NCBI RefSeq assembly: GCF_030158815.1
Contig: NZ_BPFZ01000005.1
Location: 1 to 64,000 of the forward strand
DNA: 64,000 nucleotides
Reading direction: 5' to 3'
Origin: Candidatus Phycosocius spiralis
GTDB lineage: Bacteria > Pseudomonadota > Alphaproteobacteria > Caulobacterales > Aquidulcibacteraceae
Each line of letters starts with the position of its first letter. Position 1 is the stretch's first letter. Positions 1-8,275 of the stretch are shown here, piece by piece. A model generated the notes under the pieces. It worked only from the letters and a program-made list of their open reading frames with translations, searched no databases and was not told the origin of the DNA. The position numbers and the translations under genes are program-made.

Positions 1-114
1 AGGTTGCACATTATTGGGTGTAACCAAGGCTGTGGCAGGGCCAGCAAGCAAAAGACCAGTTCCAATCGCCGCCAAAGCAACTGAATTAGCAAATTGTTTC
101 CGTAAACTAATCAT
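1..114 (-). CDS. N-terminus of an exported protein, cut by the window edge
   Basis: Only the first 38 codons are inside the window. They give a classic Sec signal peptide: a charged start (MISLRKQF), a hydrophobic core (VALAAIGTGLLLAG) and a likely cleavage site after PATA. The ATG lies at 114 on the minus strand and a G-rich ribosome-binding stretch (rc of 121-126) sits just upstream, so the start is well supported. The mature protein is outside the window, so no function can be given. Exported or outer-membrane location is inferred from the signal peptide alone. Confidence 0.7.
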   Translation of the reverse strand, partial: MISLRKQFANSVALAAIGTGLLLAGPATALVTPNNVQP

Positions 115-444
115 AATAATACCCCCTTAGTGATGATAGCCGGTCAAGATTACATAGCTGGATCGCTTGAAAATCATTTGGACATTTTATGTTTATGTCC
201 ATTATGTGTCGGTTGCATATGTAACCAATAATTCTAAGAATTTTATTTTGTCAAGCGCTTGTTGCGCCTATGATACTTTGAACACCACCCATGATCGATC
301 CTTGCAAAATATCAGATTTATAATGACTTTTCCCATATCAGCTAAGAATAATACTTTTCCCATCTTTATGACACTTTGGCCTCGCTCGTGTCCTTTAGAC
401 TGACGTCACCGGCTGAGATTGCCAAAAATGAGTTGGATATTCCT

Positions 445-477
445 AATTGCACACCAATTGCACACCAATTGTGCGCC
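445..477. repeat. Threefold 11-bp tandem repeat
   Basis: AATTGCACACC occurs twice back to back (445-455, 456-466), followed by a third copy with two changes (AATTGTGCGCC, 467-477). Each junction contains CCAATTG. It lies about 330 bp upstream of the minus-strand exported protein at 1-114. It could be a small operator array or simple slippage; nothing else in the window repeats it. Confidence 0.6.
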
Positions 478-676
478 GATTGCGTCATGAAGGCATCCCT
501 TATTCTAATATCTACACCAGTCCTGCAAGAGAGTGTCGATAATCATTCGCTTGCGATAGGTCGTGCCAGAGGTGGGGGTGCGTAGACTTAGGGTCATCGG
601 GCAGGCTTTAGGTCAAGGACTTGGAACGGTTCAAGGGCGCGCTTTGCTTGCCTTGAAGCCGTGCCCGATGATGCCT

Positions 677-753
677 GCGCAGGATTGGGTGTCAAGAGGT
701 GCAATCGGCTATGCCGACGCGCCAAGCGCGCCTCTTGACACCCCAGCCTGCGC
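677..753. repeat. 26-bp imperfect inverted repeat with inner hairpin
   Basis: The left arm 677-702 and right arm 728-753 are reverse complements except for about three bases; the core TGTCAAGAGG/CCTCTTGACA is perfect. The 25-nt loop itself contains CGGC-TAT-GCCG (706-716). The element could form a long cruciform or RNA hairpin, or be a degenerate palindromic repeat element. There is no U tract, so it is not a standard terminator. Confidence 0.6.
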
Positions 754-939
754 GCAAAAAATCGAATACGGCCTTTGTGCAGGCAGAGCATGGCGTAAAG
801 GCTGTCCTAGGCGAGATCACCATGAATGATCACCCCCCCTTGGGGGTGTCCATGTCTGCGGCTCGGGGGGGGGACGCGCCAACGTATCACTTGGCCCGAA
901 ATATCGGTGTCAAACGTTACACTGCGGGGCCGCCCGTCA

Positions 940-1647
940 TTATCTGTTCATTAGCCAAGCTTTGGGGTCAGTTCCAAGACGAAGCTCAAGCCTATAATTC
1001 ATTGTGTTAACTGGCGGGGGATTATCGGTAAGCCATTGATTTGGAGCAATATAGATAGCAAAGGTAACCGCTCCTCTGCCACCTTGTGAAAGCGGAAGTG
1101 CACCCGCAGAAGAACAAAGGCTGCGAGTACTCATATCAAAAATTGGATTGATGAGGGCCGTTACTTTATCGAGTGGAACTGTTTCGCTGTGGAGTAAATC
1201 CAGATACTCCAGAGTGCCGCACTTTAATGGCGGATTTGGAAGAACGCGTGGCTTAAAGCCAGCAGCATCCAGCCAAGCCTGGATACGCTTACCCTCCCGA
1301 ATGGCATCGTTGAAGCTAATCTCGCCATTGTTTAAATAGAATATGACGTTATTGCCCCGATCATAGCTATAGTCAGGCGGTGTAACATCCAAAATATTAA
1401 AGATCGTATTGGTGCGAATGACATCTTGAAAACGGATACTGGCATTGGTTTCCCCATCCCGAATGACAACAGTATCAAAATCTGGTCCTTGATAGCCCCC
1501 GGTCTCGTTAAATAATTCCTTTGCAGGTTTTTCACCATTAATTAGATAACTGACTTCATTATTCTTTACCGTAAACTCAAGTTCTTGTTTCATTAGGGTG
1601 GTTCCAATATCGCAACTACATAAGCACCAAGCAGCAGCTATGATCAA
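940..1647 (-). CDS. Putative lipoprotein of unknown function
   Basis: The frame encodes about 235 residues. The N-terminus has a hydrophobic segment ending in cysteines (AAAWCLCSC), which resembles a lipoprotein signal, followed by a mostly hydrophilic, beta-rich mature part with two further Cys. I do not recognise the family. The start is uncertain. Upstream of the TTG at 1647 the same frame continues with QRAK before a TAG, giving a better charged n-region, but no ATG or GTG exists there. Either TTG is used or the original start codon has been lost. Flanks are repeats and a gene remnant, so this is accessory DNA. Confidence 0.55.
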   Translation of the reverse strand: MIIAAAWCLCSCDIGTTLMKQELEFTVKNNEVSYLINGEKPAKELFNETGGYQGPDFDTVVIRDGETNASIRFQDVIRTNTIFNILDVTPPDYSYDRGNNVIFYLNNGEISFNDAIREGKRIQAWLDAAGFKPRVLPNPPLKCGTLEYLDLLHSETVPLDKVTALINPIFDMSTRSLCSSAGALPLSQGGRGAVTFAIYIAPNQWLTDNPPPVNTMNYRLELRLGTDPKAWLMNR

Positions 1648-1728
1648 GATCTTAGCGCGTTGGCAAATCCATAAGTCGACCTTTGAACAATGCTCCTAAA
1701 CTATTGGCGTATTTAGTGATGTTACCAC

Positions 1729-1914
1729 TTGGCGCAGAACTCGATAAGATGTTTTATCGGCTTGCCCCTCTTGGCTGCCACCCTTTGGAAAAAGGCGCGC
1801 AGCGGGCCTGTCGGAGATTTTGGTGGCTATCAAGCCATTAAGCGCGATCCCAAAACGGGTGTGTATGAAGTGGCAACCGAAAGCCGCAAGGATGGTGTGG
1901 CCTTGGCTTATTAG
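1729..1914 (+). pseudogene. 3' remnant of a gamma-glutamyltransferase gene
   Basis: The last 35 or so codons read GDFGGYQAIKRDP, TGVYEVATESRKDG and a terminal A-Y. This is the pattern of the small-subunit C-terminus of gamma-glutamyltransferase (GGYQAI..DP.TGV...A.E.RKDG.A.GY). The catalytic Thr region and everything before it is missing; a complete enzyme is above 500 residues. No ribosome-binding site precedes the frame. It is therefore read as a deletion remnant. The stop is followed by eight G (1914-1921). Identification rests on the short C-terminal pattern only. Confidence 0.6.
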
Positions 1915-2155
1915 GGGGGGGACGAAAACTTGGAAAAGGGCGGTCCATGGGACTGGATAATGCTAGGTAAAGCGTCAATGATCTTAAATGACTTGGAAGG
2001 GAGGGGTTTGCTGCTCATTAAAACGTGACTTCTAACGTTTGTTTCACAACTTGAATTATTCCTCTAAGCTATGTCAATTTAATTTTTGTCCATTAGGGAA
2101 GCTTGAGGCATTGGGACCGTCAAGCAATATAGTTTCCGGACAAGGAGATTGGATC

Positions 2156-2455
2156 ATGCGTACATTGACAGTAGAAGAAGCTGATTTTGTAAGTGGTGGC
2201 TGGTTGCATGTGATGCCAGGTGAATCGTGGGGTGACCCACAAAGTCTAAGTGCTGCATCCAACGCCAATTGTGCCGGAACGGCGGGACTTACTGGCGTTA
2301 CAGCTGGAATGGGAGTCGCCGCTATTGCGATAGCAACTACGCCAGTTGGGATGGCTGTTGCGACGGTTGGGACATTTCTTGGGCTATTTTTTGGCTCGGT
2401 GGCCACGGCCGGTGCCTGTATGCCTGAACCCAAAAGCGAGAAAAAAGCCAAATAG
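2156..2455 (+). CDS. Double-glycine-leader peptide, bacteriocin-like
   Basis: A 99-residue peptide precursor. The start at 2156 is set by AAGGAG at 2142-2147; the longer frame from 2039 lacks such a site. The first 15 residues, MRTLTVEEADFVSGG, match the leader type cut after GG by C39 peptidase/ABC exporters (hydrophobic and acidic spacing, V-S-G-G). The mature part starts WLHVMPGESWG, then becomes a long Gly/Ala/Val/Thr-rich helix-prone stretch with GxxxG-like spacing (about residues 40-85), and ends in a Lys-rich tail. Two Cys flank the hydrophobic part. A paralogous leader occurs at 3130. Export and antibacterial action are inferred; no exporter is in the window. Confidence 0.7.
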   Translation: MRTLTVEEADFVSGGWLHVMPGESWGDPQSLSAASNANCAGTAGLTGVTAGMGVAAIAIATTPVGMAVATVGTFLGLFFGSVATAGACMPEPKSEKKAK

Positions 2456-2697
2456 GACAATATGACAATATGAGAAATTGAATTTTTTTGTTTTTTTACC
2501 TTCTGCAAAACTCGGTCGGGAAGCGAAAAGCAAATTTGAACCTAGGGTTGTCTATGAGTTTAATGCATCTAATTCATGGGCAACCCAAATTCAGTACTTT
2601 ATATCATCTTGGTTCAAAACCATTAAGTGATGCAAAAGAGAAAAGTTTACAGAAACACGGTATTTGAATCTTCAACAATCAAACCGGGAACAAGTTA

Positions 2698-2985
2698 ATG
2701 CAATTTAATGGATCAGTTGACTTGATGGATTGGGTGACCAATTATTCTGTGTATCTGGCCATTTTTTTAAGCGCCGTCCAGGTCATTTTCGGTGGCTATA
2801 TAGCAGGCAGCAATAAAGTAAAATTGAAGGTAAAGGTATTTTATAGTGTATTGCTAATTCTATATGGCATTTTAGTGTTTGTACTCCTCTTTGAACTGAA
2901 ATTTTGGCTATGTTTTTTTATGTTCGTTGTTCTATATTTGACTTTGTATTTGGTCTGGAGGCCCAACAAACAATCAGAGATTTGA
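2698..2985 (+). CDS. Small three-helix membrane protein, possible immunity protein
   Basis: A 95-residue protein made almost entirely of three hydrophobic segments (about residues 16-37, 47-67 and 69-86), with Lys-rich loops between the first and second and a charged C-terminus (RPNKQSEI). It has no recognisable family motif. It lies between two double-glycine-leader peptide genes on the same strand, where bacteriocin loci commonly encode small membrane immunity proteins. That role is an inference from position and shape. The ribosome-binding site is weak (GGGAAC about 8 nt upstream). Confidence 0.6.
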   Translation: MQFNGSVDLMDWVTNYSVYLAIFLSAVQVIFGGYIAGSNKVKLKVKVFYSVLLILYGILVFVLLFELKFWLCFFMFVVLYLTLYLVWRPNKQSEI

Positions 2986-3129
2986 GCGGTTCAACAGGAC
3001 AGTAACAGGAAATAACCTAGATTAAAGTCCGCAATTTAATGAATGTGTGACGTTGCTGTTTTAGCGATGCTCGTCAAAGTTCCGCCCACAATTATTGAAG
3101 TTTACGTGTCCATCAGACCCCCACTATTC

Positions 3130-3363
3130 ATGAGTACATTGACAGTAGAAGAGCTGGAATATCTGAGTGGGAGTCTGGGGCCTGTGGCCATTGTTGCGGT
3201 TAGGGCTGGCGCTGGCGCAGTGCTAGGTGCCGCGGCAGCGGCTGTTAACGAGGCTAATGAAGACGGCCAATCTTTTTCTGATGCAGGCAAAATAGCCGGA
3301 GCAGCAGGTATGGGTGCTGTAGCTGGTGCTGTCGGTGGCTTGTTTAAGGTCAAAGGTTGGTAG
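3130..3363 (+). CDS. Second leader peptide, GS variant of double-glycine type
   Basis: A 77-residue precursor starting at 3130. Its leader MSTLTVEELEYLSGS closely matches that of the peptide at 2156 (TLTVEE...SG), and the DNA is identical over at least 17 bases (TACATTGACAGTAGAAG). The expected GG is GS here. The mature part is Gly/Ala-rich (repeated AGA, GAVLGAAAAAV, GAAGMGAVAGAVGG), like pore-forming class II bacteriocins and microcins. A longer in-frame extension to 3043 lacks leader features and is not favoured. Upstream SD is poor. Function is inferred. Confidence 0.65.
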   Translation: MSTLTVEELEYLSGSLGPVAIVAVRAGAGAVLGAAAAAVNEANEDGQSFSDAGKIAGAAGMGAVAGAVGGLFKVKGW

Positions 3364-3428
3364 CACTATTTGGTTACCGGTCAAACAGGTTGCCATTGTT
3401 TAGCCCCCAACCATCCCTAGGAAGGAAA

Positions 3429-3716
3429 ATGATCTTAATTGCCCTAGCCTGCTGCCTGGCCGATGTCGTGACGACCTATATTGGCATGAAGTTGATCGGC
3501 CATGGCGTCGAAAGCAATGGATGGGTCGTTAAATTGGCAAGGCGGTTTGGCTTGCCCTGGGCGTGTGGCTTATAGCTCTGTCTTGAAGGATTGATCGTCT
3601 ATCTTAGTTCTTTGTTTGGGTTTGAAGCTGCGACTGCTGCGGTTTTTGGCACGGCAGCCGCTTGGAACACCTTCGTCATTCTTCGGTTTCAGTGCCGCAA
3701 AGACAAAAAAACCTAG
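3429..3716 (+). pseudogene. Small membrane protein gene interrupted by in-frame TAG
   Basis: The start ATG at 3429 has AAGGAA upstream. The first 48 codons (ALACCLADVVTTYIG, then SNGWVVKLARRFGLPWA) end at TAG 3573-3575. The same frame then continues for another 46 sense codons with coding character (GLIVYLSSLFGFEAATAAVF, then AWNTFVILRFQCRKDKK) to TAG 3714-3716. Together they make a 95-codon membrane protein resembling DUF5658-type proteins (D..TTY.G....E.N at one end, AWN..V..R at the other). Either a nonsense mutation has killed it or the stop is read through. Confidence 0.6.
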
Positions 3717-3735
3717 ATGTTGTTGCGCGTAGCCC

Positions 3736-4209
3736 TCAACCCGGCACCGCTTTGGCGAGTTTTCTGGCAAAGCTTGAAATGGCGCGATCGGTGTCAGACC
3801 ATGTCCAGCTTCCTTGCGCCCAAGCTATATCGCCGTTCCATGTATGATCGGCTTGGCCGATCAGATTGCCCGCACCATCATAGGCCTTACCCGAGATATC
3901 AGCGCCGCCAATGCCAAAGCTTTGCATCGATAAGCCAGGGCGATCCCCCATTTGTTTTTGAGTAGGACGATTGGCGGTTAGGTCGTTGATGACAACCTCA
4001 ACGCGGGCTGCCCTTGTGCCGAGTTTGTCTTTTAAGTTGCGGTCTATCAAGTCAAAAATGACAGACTTTTCGCGAACACCATAAGTCTCTGTCATCTTTT
4101 TTTCCGCCTTCTCGCTATATGAAACACTGACTTGCAAAGGGTCCGCCGCAGCCACTGAGCCCAAGCATAAGCCTAAGACTAAGATAACTATGGATAATAG
4201 TTTCATCAT
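3736..4209 (-). CDS. Secreted protein of unknown function
   Basis: A 157-residue protein with a clear signal peptide (MMKLLSIVILVLGLCLG, cleavage likely after SVAAA). The mature part starts DPLQVSVSYSEKAEKKM, contains an RVEVVINDL strand and an ADISGKAYDGAGNLIGQADH section. This looks like a periplasmic lipoprotein-like fold in which a tunable expression term is built from small beta strands, but I do not recognise a named family. The start at 4209 is preceded by GGAGAG on the minus strand; the 14-residue longer frame is not needed. No Cys lipobox, so periplasmic rather than lipidated. Confidence 0.7.
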   Translation of the reverse strand: MMKLLSIVILVLGLCLGSVAAADPLQVSVSYSEKAEKKMTETYGVREKSVIFDLIDRNLKDKLGTRAARVEVVINDLTANRPTQKQMGDRPGLSMQSFGIGGADISGKAYDGAGNLIGQADHTWNGDIAWAQGSWTWSDTDRAISSFARKLAKAVPG

Positions 4210-4346
4210 ATACTCTCCTCTTGAAAAGCTTGCTGAAGATGATTGTAGCATGTAGGCACCCGTTGATTAAGTTGAAATGACCATTTGACCATCCTTTTAT
4301 CAGCACTTTAAATCAGAGACGTTAGGGTGCCAGGTCGGATCAATAT

Positions 4347-4901
4347 TTAGATCTTGGGTCTTTGAAACACGATGGTGGCTTCGCCAAACACTATCCCGAA
4401 TTTTTTGACTTTAGCGCGATTGATCAAAACCCCATCGCTTTGCAGCCACATGCGATCATCAAAGGTCACCACAACAGGGCGATTGTCGATTTTAAGTTCA
4501 ACATCATAGACCCACGCCAATTGATTACCCTGCACAAGGCCACGGGCGACTCCGCGCACATCGCCTGCACGACCTTCATAAGTAGTCGGGCCCGTTTTCT
4601 TGATCTTCCAGACGCGGCTTTCTTTAGCGCCGTCGGCATAGTCAAATTGTTCGTCAAGGGTCAGGACAGAGCCATCCCATTGACCGGTGATGTCCACCTT
4701 AAACTGACGGATCAAGGTGCCGCTACGGTCCTGAAATACGCCCCAAGCAGTGGTTTTACCCTGGAAATAATCTTCCAGCACAAGGTTTTGCGGGGCCTTT
4801 GCGGTGGGCGGCGAGGCGGTGGTGGCGCAGCCCGCCAAGCCAAAACTAAGGGCAGCGAACGATGCGCCAATGGCGGTTGCTTTACTAAGGGCTTTGAACA
4901 T
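4347..4901 (-). CDS. DUF3833-family lipoprotein
   Basis: A 184-residue protein with signal peptide and lipobox (FGLAGC, Cys about residue 22), so a lipid-anchored envelope protein. The rest matches the DUF3833 pattern: LVLEDYFQGKTTAWGVFQDR near the N-terminus, a long beta-rich middle (G.WDG..LTLDEQF.Y.DG) and a DDRMWL.SDGVLINRA.V.KFG end. Family members are often encoded near fatty-acid or chalcone-isomerase genes; none is adjacent here. Function is unknown. Start chosen at 4901, with AGGGGA upstream, because it gives the lipoprotein signal directly. Confidence 0.8.
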   Translation of the reverse strand: MFKALSKATAIGASFAALSFGLAGCATTASPPTAKAPQNLVLEDYFQGKTTAWGVFQDRSGTLIRQFKVDITGQWDGSVLTLDEQFDYADGAKESRVWKIKKTGPTTYEGRAGDVRGVARGLVQGNQLAWVYDVELKIDNRPVVVTFDDRMWLQSDGVLINRAKVKKFGIVFGEATIVFQRPKI

Positions 4902-4983
4902 GAGTGATCCCCTTTCAAAGACGATACGCGCAAGACCGGGTAGCGGTTCATGGCCATCACAGTCACACGCGATCCATTTTAGC

Positions 4984-5682
4984 TTAAGGTGCGTCAACCA
5001 ACACCAATTCGGCGTCCACCACCGCTTGGATCGTCAAGATCGGCTCATCCTTAATGGCCGCCCCATCGCGTTCATAAAGATCAATCCCATTGAGCGTGAC
5101 AACACCCTTTGCCGCCGCAAGATAGGCGTGCCGGCCAGCGTCAAGCGCGTAGGAGACTGTTTCACCCGCACGCAAGCTTGCTCCCATTACCCGGGCCTTT
5201 TGGCGAATGGGCAGGGCTTGGCTATCCTCGCTAAAGCCCGAAGCCAACGTCACAAACTGGCCAGAGCGGTCGCCTTTTGGAAACTTTGCAGCCCCCCACG
5301 AAGGTGGCGCACCCTGGGCCTCTGGCAAAATCCAGATCTGATACAATTGGGTCTTAGTGGTTTCCTTATTGTATTCGGCGTGGGTGATGCCATTGCCGGC
5401 ACTCATTACTTGGACGTCACCAGCTTCTGTGCGCCCAACATTGCCCAGACTATCTTGGTGCGTGATGGCCCCTTCGCGCACATAAGTGATGATTTCCATA
5501 TCTGCATGGCTATGGGGATCAAAGCCGGTGCCGGGCTCAATCTCATCATCATTCCAGACCCGGATGGTGCCCCACTGGGTGCGCTTTAAGTCGTGGTACT
5601 GGCCGAAGGAAAAATGATAGCGGGCATTAAGCCAGTCGTTTTTAAACCGGCCAAGGCTGTTGAATTCGCGTTTTTCGATCAT
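4984..5682 (-). CDS. Pirin-family cupin protein
   Basis: A 232-residue bicupin. The N-terminal cupin carries the pirin metal-binding pattern: FDPHSHADMEIITYV about residues 53-67, then GDVQVMSAGNGITHAEYN about 89-106, so the usual two to three His and a Glu are present. The C-terminal half has the typical ALPIRQKARVMGASLRAGE linker and second cupin. Pirins of this YhhW type can act as quercetin dioxygenases or redox-sensitive regulators; which applies cannot be told. Start at 5682 has AGAGG upstream. It is divergent from the TonB receptor at 5872. Confidence 0.88.
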   Translation of the reverse strand: MIEKREFNSLGRFKNDWLNARYHFSFGQYHDLKRTQWGTIRVWNDDEIEPGTGFDPHSHADMEIITYVREGAITHQDSLGNVGRTEAGDVQVMSAGNGITHAEYNKETTKTQLYQIWILPEAQGAPPSWGAAKFPKGDRSGQFVTLASGFSEDSQALPIRQKARVMGASLRAGETVSYALDAGRHAYLAAAKGVVTLNGIDLYERDGAAIKDEPILTIQAVVDAELVLVDAP

Positions 5683-5871
5683 GTTTTGCCTCTTAGCCCT
5701 ATAGATAGGTGCGCGATCTAAACGCACAATGGGCATGCCAGTTCACTTTTACCAGTGTGTCGCCACACTGTCATCGAAAGGAGAAAATACCGACACAAAT
5801 CGCTGAAGTTTCTGTCACCATACCATGATAGCGCCTCGATCAATTCAAACACATCCAAGGTGCATCCTCCC

Positions 5872-8247
5872 ATGCTTCAAAATAAATCCACGGCTACCAA
5901 GCTGCTCCTTCGCTCAACGGCACTCGCAGGCTTTCTCGTCGCCGCTGCGACCCCTGCTCTGGCGCAATCTATTAACCCAACACGTGAGCTCGAGGTCCAA
6001 AGTGACGTGATTATTGTTACAGCCCAAAAGCGCGAGCAGCGGCTGTTGGACGTTCCTTTGGCGATCACCGCTTATAGTGGGTCAACGCTGGATCGCTTGG
6101 GGATCGAGCAATTTGACGATTTGGCGCTTTATGTACCGGGCCTAGAAATCCAAGAGCAAAGCCCCAATAATCCGGGCTTTGTGATCCGCGGTATTACATC
6201 TGACGACGGCTCAGCGACGGCGGAGGCGCGAGTTTCTGTCTTTCAAGATGGCATAGCGATCTCGCGGTCGCGGGGATCCTATGTTGAGCTGCACGACATG
6301 GAACGGATCGAAGTGGTTAAAGGACCGCAATCGACCTTGTTTGGTCGTGGCGCACTCATTGGCGCCATCAGCTTAATCCAGCGCAAAGCCGACCCTATAG
6401 GAGGTATCTACGGCGATGCGAGCGTTGGGTTTGGGGATTTGAATTATCGCGTCGCTCGCCTTGCAGTAAACTTGCCGATAGTGAAAGATACGCTGGCCGT
6501 GCGGCTGTCAGGCATCGTGAAGCAACGCGATGGCTATGTCAAAAATGCATCGGGCGGACCAGCTTTTATGAGCCAGGATGTGAGCGCTTGGCGGGCGTCG
6601 GCCGCTTGGGCGGTCAATGATCGATTGCGCTTTGACCTCATTTATAACTGGCAACAAGATCAACCAACTGGAACCTCGTTTAAGTCCAGAGCCTATGCCC
6701 CTCCAGGTGGCGATACGCTGCCATGGACGGCAGCGGGCTTGTCTAAATTTACCGATCCGCTCGGCAGTCAGTTTGAAGGTGGGCGCGACCTAGGATTGGA
6801 TCGGACCGTGCAAGGCGCGACGTTGCTTTCGGCCTATGATTTAGATGACCATTGGACCTTAAACAGCATTACGGGCTGGCGCTCGTTTGAATCGCTGGAG
6901 GTATTTGATCCCGACGGCTTGGCCTCTCAGGTGCTTCTATTTGCAGAAGATGCTCAAGGTGATCAGTTCAGCCAAGAGTTTCGCCTCAACTTCGATGATG
7001 GCGGGCGATTAACTGGTTTTGGCGGCCTTGGGTATTTTGAAGAGAGCGGCTTCCAGCGTGTGCCATTGCAATATGACGAACGCGGGACCTTGGCGCTCTT
7101 TGCTGCTTTGACAAGTGGTCGTCCGGTTACGGCGCTATTCTCGCCTGCCACTTTCCCAAATTTCCCATCCAATGCAGTTTTGGGTGCAATATTGACCACA
7201 CCGACCCGACTACCATTTAAACCGATCCATCAAGAAGAATTCCAAAACTGGGGCAAAACCCGGGCTGTCGATTTGTTTGCGGACATGACCTATAGCGTCA
7301 ATGAACGCTTGGAAGTCTCCGCCGGTGTGCGCGCCACCAATGAGGCCAAGACCTCAAGCTATCGCGGCCGCTTGATTAACGGGCCTTCAACAATTACGGG
7401 CGGCGGCTTGTTTGCTAACCTGACCCCTGGGACAGAACCTGCTTCTAATGATGATAGTTATGACGGTTTCACCTGGCGCGCTGTGGCGCGCTATGATTTG
7501 AACAAGGACTGGAATAGCTATTTGAGTGTGGCACGCGGGCGGCGCAGTGAAGTGCTCAATTATAATACGGGTCGGCGCGCCTTTGAGACCATCCCGGCAG
7601 AGATCGCTACGTCAGCAGAATGGGGCCTGAAAGGGGTCGCCTTTGATGGGCGGATGCAGCTTGAGGCGGCTCTCTTCCATTATATCTACGAAAACTTCCA
7701 AACTTCAGTCCGCGATGGCGTTGCTATCCGACCCATCAATGCTGGCAACGCTACCACGACTGGTTTTGAAGCGACTGTCCAAGTCGATTTGATCAAAAAG
7801 CATTTGCGCGGGCTGATCACTTTCAGTCAGGCCAAGGGACGCTTTGATGATACCGATAGCGAAGGACGCCCGCAGGTATTTGCTGGCAATAGCTTCCGAC
7901 TGTCACCCGACCAAACCGGCTCACTGGCTTTGATCGCCGATTTTGACGGGTCTTGGGGCGCAATCTCGGTCACGCCGAGCTACACCTTCCAAAGCAAAGT
8001 CTATTTCGACAATGACAATCGCGCCGACAAATCCCAAGACGGCTACGGCCTCTTTAACCTGCGAGCCCGCTATACTTTGCCCAACAAACTGGCCGGATCA
8101 GAATGGGCTTTTGAAGTATTTGGGAATAATTTGGCGGATGAAAACTATATCATTGACGCGGGTAATACGGGCGATGTGTTTGGTATCCCGACCTTTATTG
8201 CCGGGCCGCCGCGTACTGTTGGCGCCCAAGTTGTGGTGCGCTTCTAG
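5872..8247 (+). CDS. TonB-dependent outer-membrane receptor
   Basis: A 791-residue receptor. A signal peptide (ALAGFLVAAATPALA) is followed by a TonB-box-like VIIVTAQKREQ, a plug domain (DVPLAITAYSG, LALYVPGLEIQ, IRGI, then RIEVVKGPQSTLFGRGALIGAISLI about residues 143-168) and a long barrel ending with the aromatic C-terminus VGAQVVVRF. This is the Caulobacter/sphingomonad-rich class of receptors. Substrate is unknown; neighbours give no clue. The start at 5872 is chosen over the earlier frame from 5755 because it begins just before the signal peptide. Only a weak AAGG precedes it. Confidence 0.9.
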   Translation: MLQNKSTATKLLLRSTALAGFLVAAATPALAQSINPTRELEVQSDVIIVTAQKREQRLLDVPLAITAYSGSTLDRLGIEQFDDLALYVPGLEIQEQSPNNPGFVIRGITSDDGSATAEARVSVFQDGIAISRSRGSYVELHDMERIEVVKGPQSTLFGRGALIGAISLIQRKADPIGGIYGDASVGFGDLNYRVARLAVNLPIVKDTLAVRLSGIVKQRDGYVKNASGGPAFMSQDVSAWRASAAWAVNDRLRFDLIYNWQQDQPTGTSFKSRAYAPPGGDTLPWTAAGLSKFTDPLGSQFEGGRDLGLDRTVQGATLLSAYDLDDHWTLNSITGWRSFESLEVFDPDGLASQVLLFAEDAQGDQFSQEFRLNFDDGGRLTGFGGLGYFEESGFQRVPLQYDERGTLALFAALTSGRPVTALFSPATFPNFPSNAVLGAILTTPTRLPFKPIHQEEFQNWGKTRAVDLFADMTYSVNERLEVSAGVRATNEAKTSSYRGRLINGPSTITGGGLFANLTPGTEPASNDDSYDGFTWRAVARYDLNKDWNSYLSVARGRRSEVLNYNTGRRAFETIPAEIATSAEWGLKGVAFDGRMQLEAALFHYIYENFQTSVRDGVAIRPINAGNATTTGFEATVQVDLIKKHLRGLITFSQAKGRFDDTDSEGRPQVFAGNSFRLSPDQTGSLALIADFDGSWGAISVTPSYTFQSKVYFDNDNRADKSQDGYGLFNLRARYTLPNKLAGSEWAFEVFGNNLADENYIIDAGNTGDVFGIPTFIAGPPRTVGAQVVVRF

Positions 8248-8275
8248 GGCTCGAAGGACAGTGGGGCCATCAGGA

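Larger units (their letters stand above)
115..939. other. Gene-free stretch with repeats and hairpins
   Basis: No convincing gene is visible here. The short open frames overlap one another on both strands, are rich in Arg, Pro and Cys, and none has a ribosome-binding site. The stretch holds an 11-bp tandem repeat (445-477), a 26-bp imperfect inverted repeat (677-753), a C-rich/G-rich hairpin (CACCCCC at 831-837 with GGGGGTG at 842-848) and a run of nine G at 865-873. Confidence 0.6.

Noticed and set aside
563-829. 88-codon frame on the plus strand
   Set aside because: Runs through the palindrome at 677-753, is overlapped by an equally good antisense frame, has no ribosome-binding site and odd Cys/Arg/Pro composition.
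831-848. Intrinsic terminator at the C-rich/G-rich hairpin
   Set aside because: No gene ends nearby and no U tract follows on either strand.
4804-5589. 261-codon frame on the plus strand
   Set aside because: It is antisense to the DUF3833 and pirin genes, which have family motifs and starts of their own.
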